Assembly (NCBI RefSeq): GCF_001243895.1
Contig: NZ_LN851186.1
Coordinates: 1,061,353 to 1,125,352, forward strand
DNA: 64,000 bases
Direction of reading: 5' to 3'
From: Bacillus testis
GTDB taxonomy: Bacteria > Bacillota > Bacilli > Bacillales > DSM-1321
The stretch's first letter is position 1. Each line of letters begins with the position of its first letter. The notes under the pieces were generated by a model, which was given only the letters and a program-made list of their open reading frames with translations, did not search any database and had not been told where the DNA came from. Both the position numbers and the translations under genes were made by a program. Of this stretch, positions 63,092 to 64,000 are shown piece by piece.

Positions 63092-64000
63092 ATGGATTCC
63101 AGTTTTGGTTCAAACGGTGGAAATCGGATCATCGCCTTGGATATACTGAGGGGATTTGCCATTTTAGGGATATTCTTTGTCAATATCCCTTATTTCTTCA
63201 CCCCTATTCTATATATAGATCCGCAGCATTTCTGGCAATCAGCCAATGACCGGATAGTCAATACAGCCGTAGATATTTTTGCCCAAGCCAGTTTTTATCC
63301 GCTATTTTCCTTTCTGTTTGGTTATGGGGCAGTGCTTATTGCCGAACGTAGTATGAAGAAGGGACAGCTTTTTCATCTTGTTTTTTTGAGGAGAATGCTA
63401 CTTTTATTGATCATCGGTTTGATTCATGCTTTCTTGGTTTGGTATGGCGATATACTGATTACGTACAGCATTTGCGGATTTTTCCTTCTCTTATTCTATG
63501 GCCGAAGTGCCCGGACACTGTTGCGAACAGGGTGTATCATGTATATAGCCTTCTGGGGAGTGTTTATTGGCCTGACTGCGCTTTCTGAAATTTGGATTCA
63601 ACCGGATTTATTCAACCTTATGGATCATCAAACAGAAGCACTGCAGGCACAAGCCCATTACAGTAGCGGAACCTTTAAGGAGATTTTCCGTCAACGGGTA
63701 CATGACTGGAGTCTAAGCAACAATGTCGGCAGTTATTGGATATTGATTCTGAATATACTGCCTTTGATGCTGATCGGCGCAGGCTTCGCCAAGAAACGCT
63801 GGCTTGCGGAAGCCCATACGAATAAGAAGTTGTTTGCCCGCTTGCTGGTAGTTGGATTGATCGGGGGATTTAGCCTCAAATGCCTGCCTTATGTGTGGAA
63901 GAAATCTTATACAGCTTATATGATCCAAGATTTTATAGGAGGGCCTTTGGTGGGCTTGTTCTATCTTGCTTTGATCGTTTTGTTGCTGCAAAATGATCAA
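63092..64000 (+). CDS. DUF418-type multi-spanning membrane protein, cut by window end
   Basis: 303 residues visible and still open. The N-terminal NRIIALDILRGFAILGIFFVN, the PLFSFLFGYGAVL segment and repeated helices are typical of the YeiB/YxaH DUF418 group of putative transporters. ATG 63092 has only CGGGG as ribosome site. Function unknown; the C-terminal DUF418 region is partly outside the window. Confidence 0.8.
   Translation, partial: MDSSFGSNGGNRIIALDILRGFAILGIFFVNIPYFFTPILYIDPQHFWQSANDRIVNTAVDIFAQASFYPLFSFLFGYGAVLIAERSMKKGQLFHLVFLRRMLLLLIIGLIHAFLVWYGDILITYSICGFFLLLFYGRSARTLLRTGCIMYIAFWGVFIGLTALSEIWIQPDLFNLMDHQTEALQAQAHYSSGTFKEIFRQRVHDWSLSNNVGSYWILILNILPLMLIGAGFAKKRWLAEAHTNKKLFARLLVVGLIGGFSLKCLPYVWKKSYTAYMIQDFIGGPLVGLFYLALIVLLLQNDQ

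Noticed and set aside
1..64000. CRISPR, prophage, transposase, tRNA or rRNA genes
   Set aside because: No regularly spaced direct repeats of CRISPR type, no recombinase or transposase frames and no tRNA/rRNA signatures were found.

Overview
The window is chromosomal DNA from an endospore-forming member of the Bacillaceae. The evidence is the gene content and order: a yha block (yhaR, yhzD, yhaQP, yhaONM, yhaL), prsA, hpr/scoC, yhaH, trpP, serC, hit, ecsAB, yhfA, hmoB, hemEH, yhgDE, yhfH, lplJ, lcfB, yhfN, comK, yhjDE, a signal peptidase, addBA and gerPA-F, largely as around 1.0-1.1 Mb of the Bacillus subtilis chromosome. Start codons (frequent TTG/GTG), strong GGAGG ribosome binding sites and T-tailed hairpin terminators fit a low-GC Firmicute. 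I do not assign a species. No rRNA, tRNA, CRISPR array, transposase or prophage was seen.

Layout. 1-9.8 kb: tandem intergenic repeat, a crotonase-fold protein, a NatAB-type exporter and the YhaO/YhaN/YhaM nuclease-ATPase operon. 9.8-17.5 kb: secretion foldase PrsA, tiny YjcZ-type spore peptides, the regulator Hpr, the tryptophan transporter TrpP with a TRAP-like leader, SerC and Hit. 17.5-25 kb: Ecs transporter, PAP2 phosphatase, YhfA permease, and haem genes hmoB, hemE and hemH. 25-32 kb: TetR regulator YhgD with the Pip-like membrane protein YhgE, lipoate ligase, and a FadR-type controlled acyl-CoA synthetase. 32-41 kb: an FHA/winged-helix regulator divergent from a small membrane protein and a class B penicillin-binding protein, a three-gene ABC importer, an SCO1-like copper chaperone and an M48 protease. 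41-51 kb: IDEAL protein, ComK, YhjD, YhjE, signal peptidase I and AddBA. 51.6-53.6 kb: gerPABCDEF spore-permeability operon with a SigK-type promoter. 53.7-60.8 kb: xylose cluster (xylR, transporter, xylA, xylB, galM) with two XylR-type operators and cre sites. 60.8-64 kb: acyl-CoA ligase and a DUF418 membrane protein cut by the window end.

Differences from the B. subtilis arrangement, which I cite from general knowledge: ecsC is absent after ecsB, hemY after hemH, and sbcDC between addA and gerP. A xylose cluster, an ABC importer and an SCO1 gene are present instead at nearby positions. A structured repeat carrying inverted ACTGGCGCT / AGCGCCAGT arms occurs about six times between genes. The most interesting candidates are the FHA/winged-helix regulator facing a cell-wall synthase, paired 25-bp operators bracketing yhgD, the TRAP-like leader of trpP, a YhaM with an enlarged HD domain, a crotonase lacking both catalytic glutamates, and the two repeat families.
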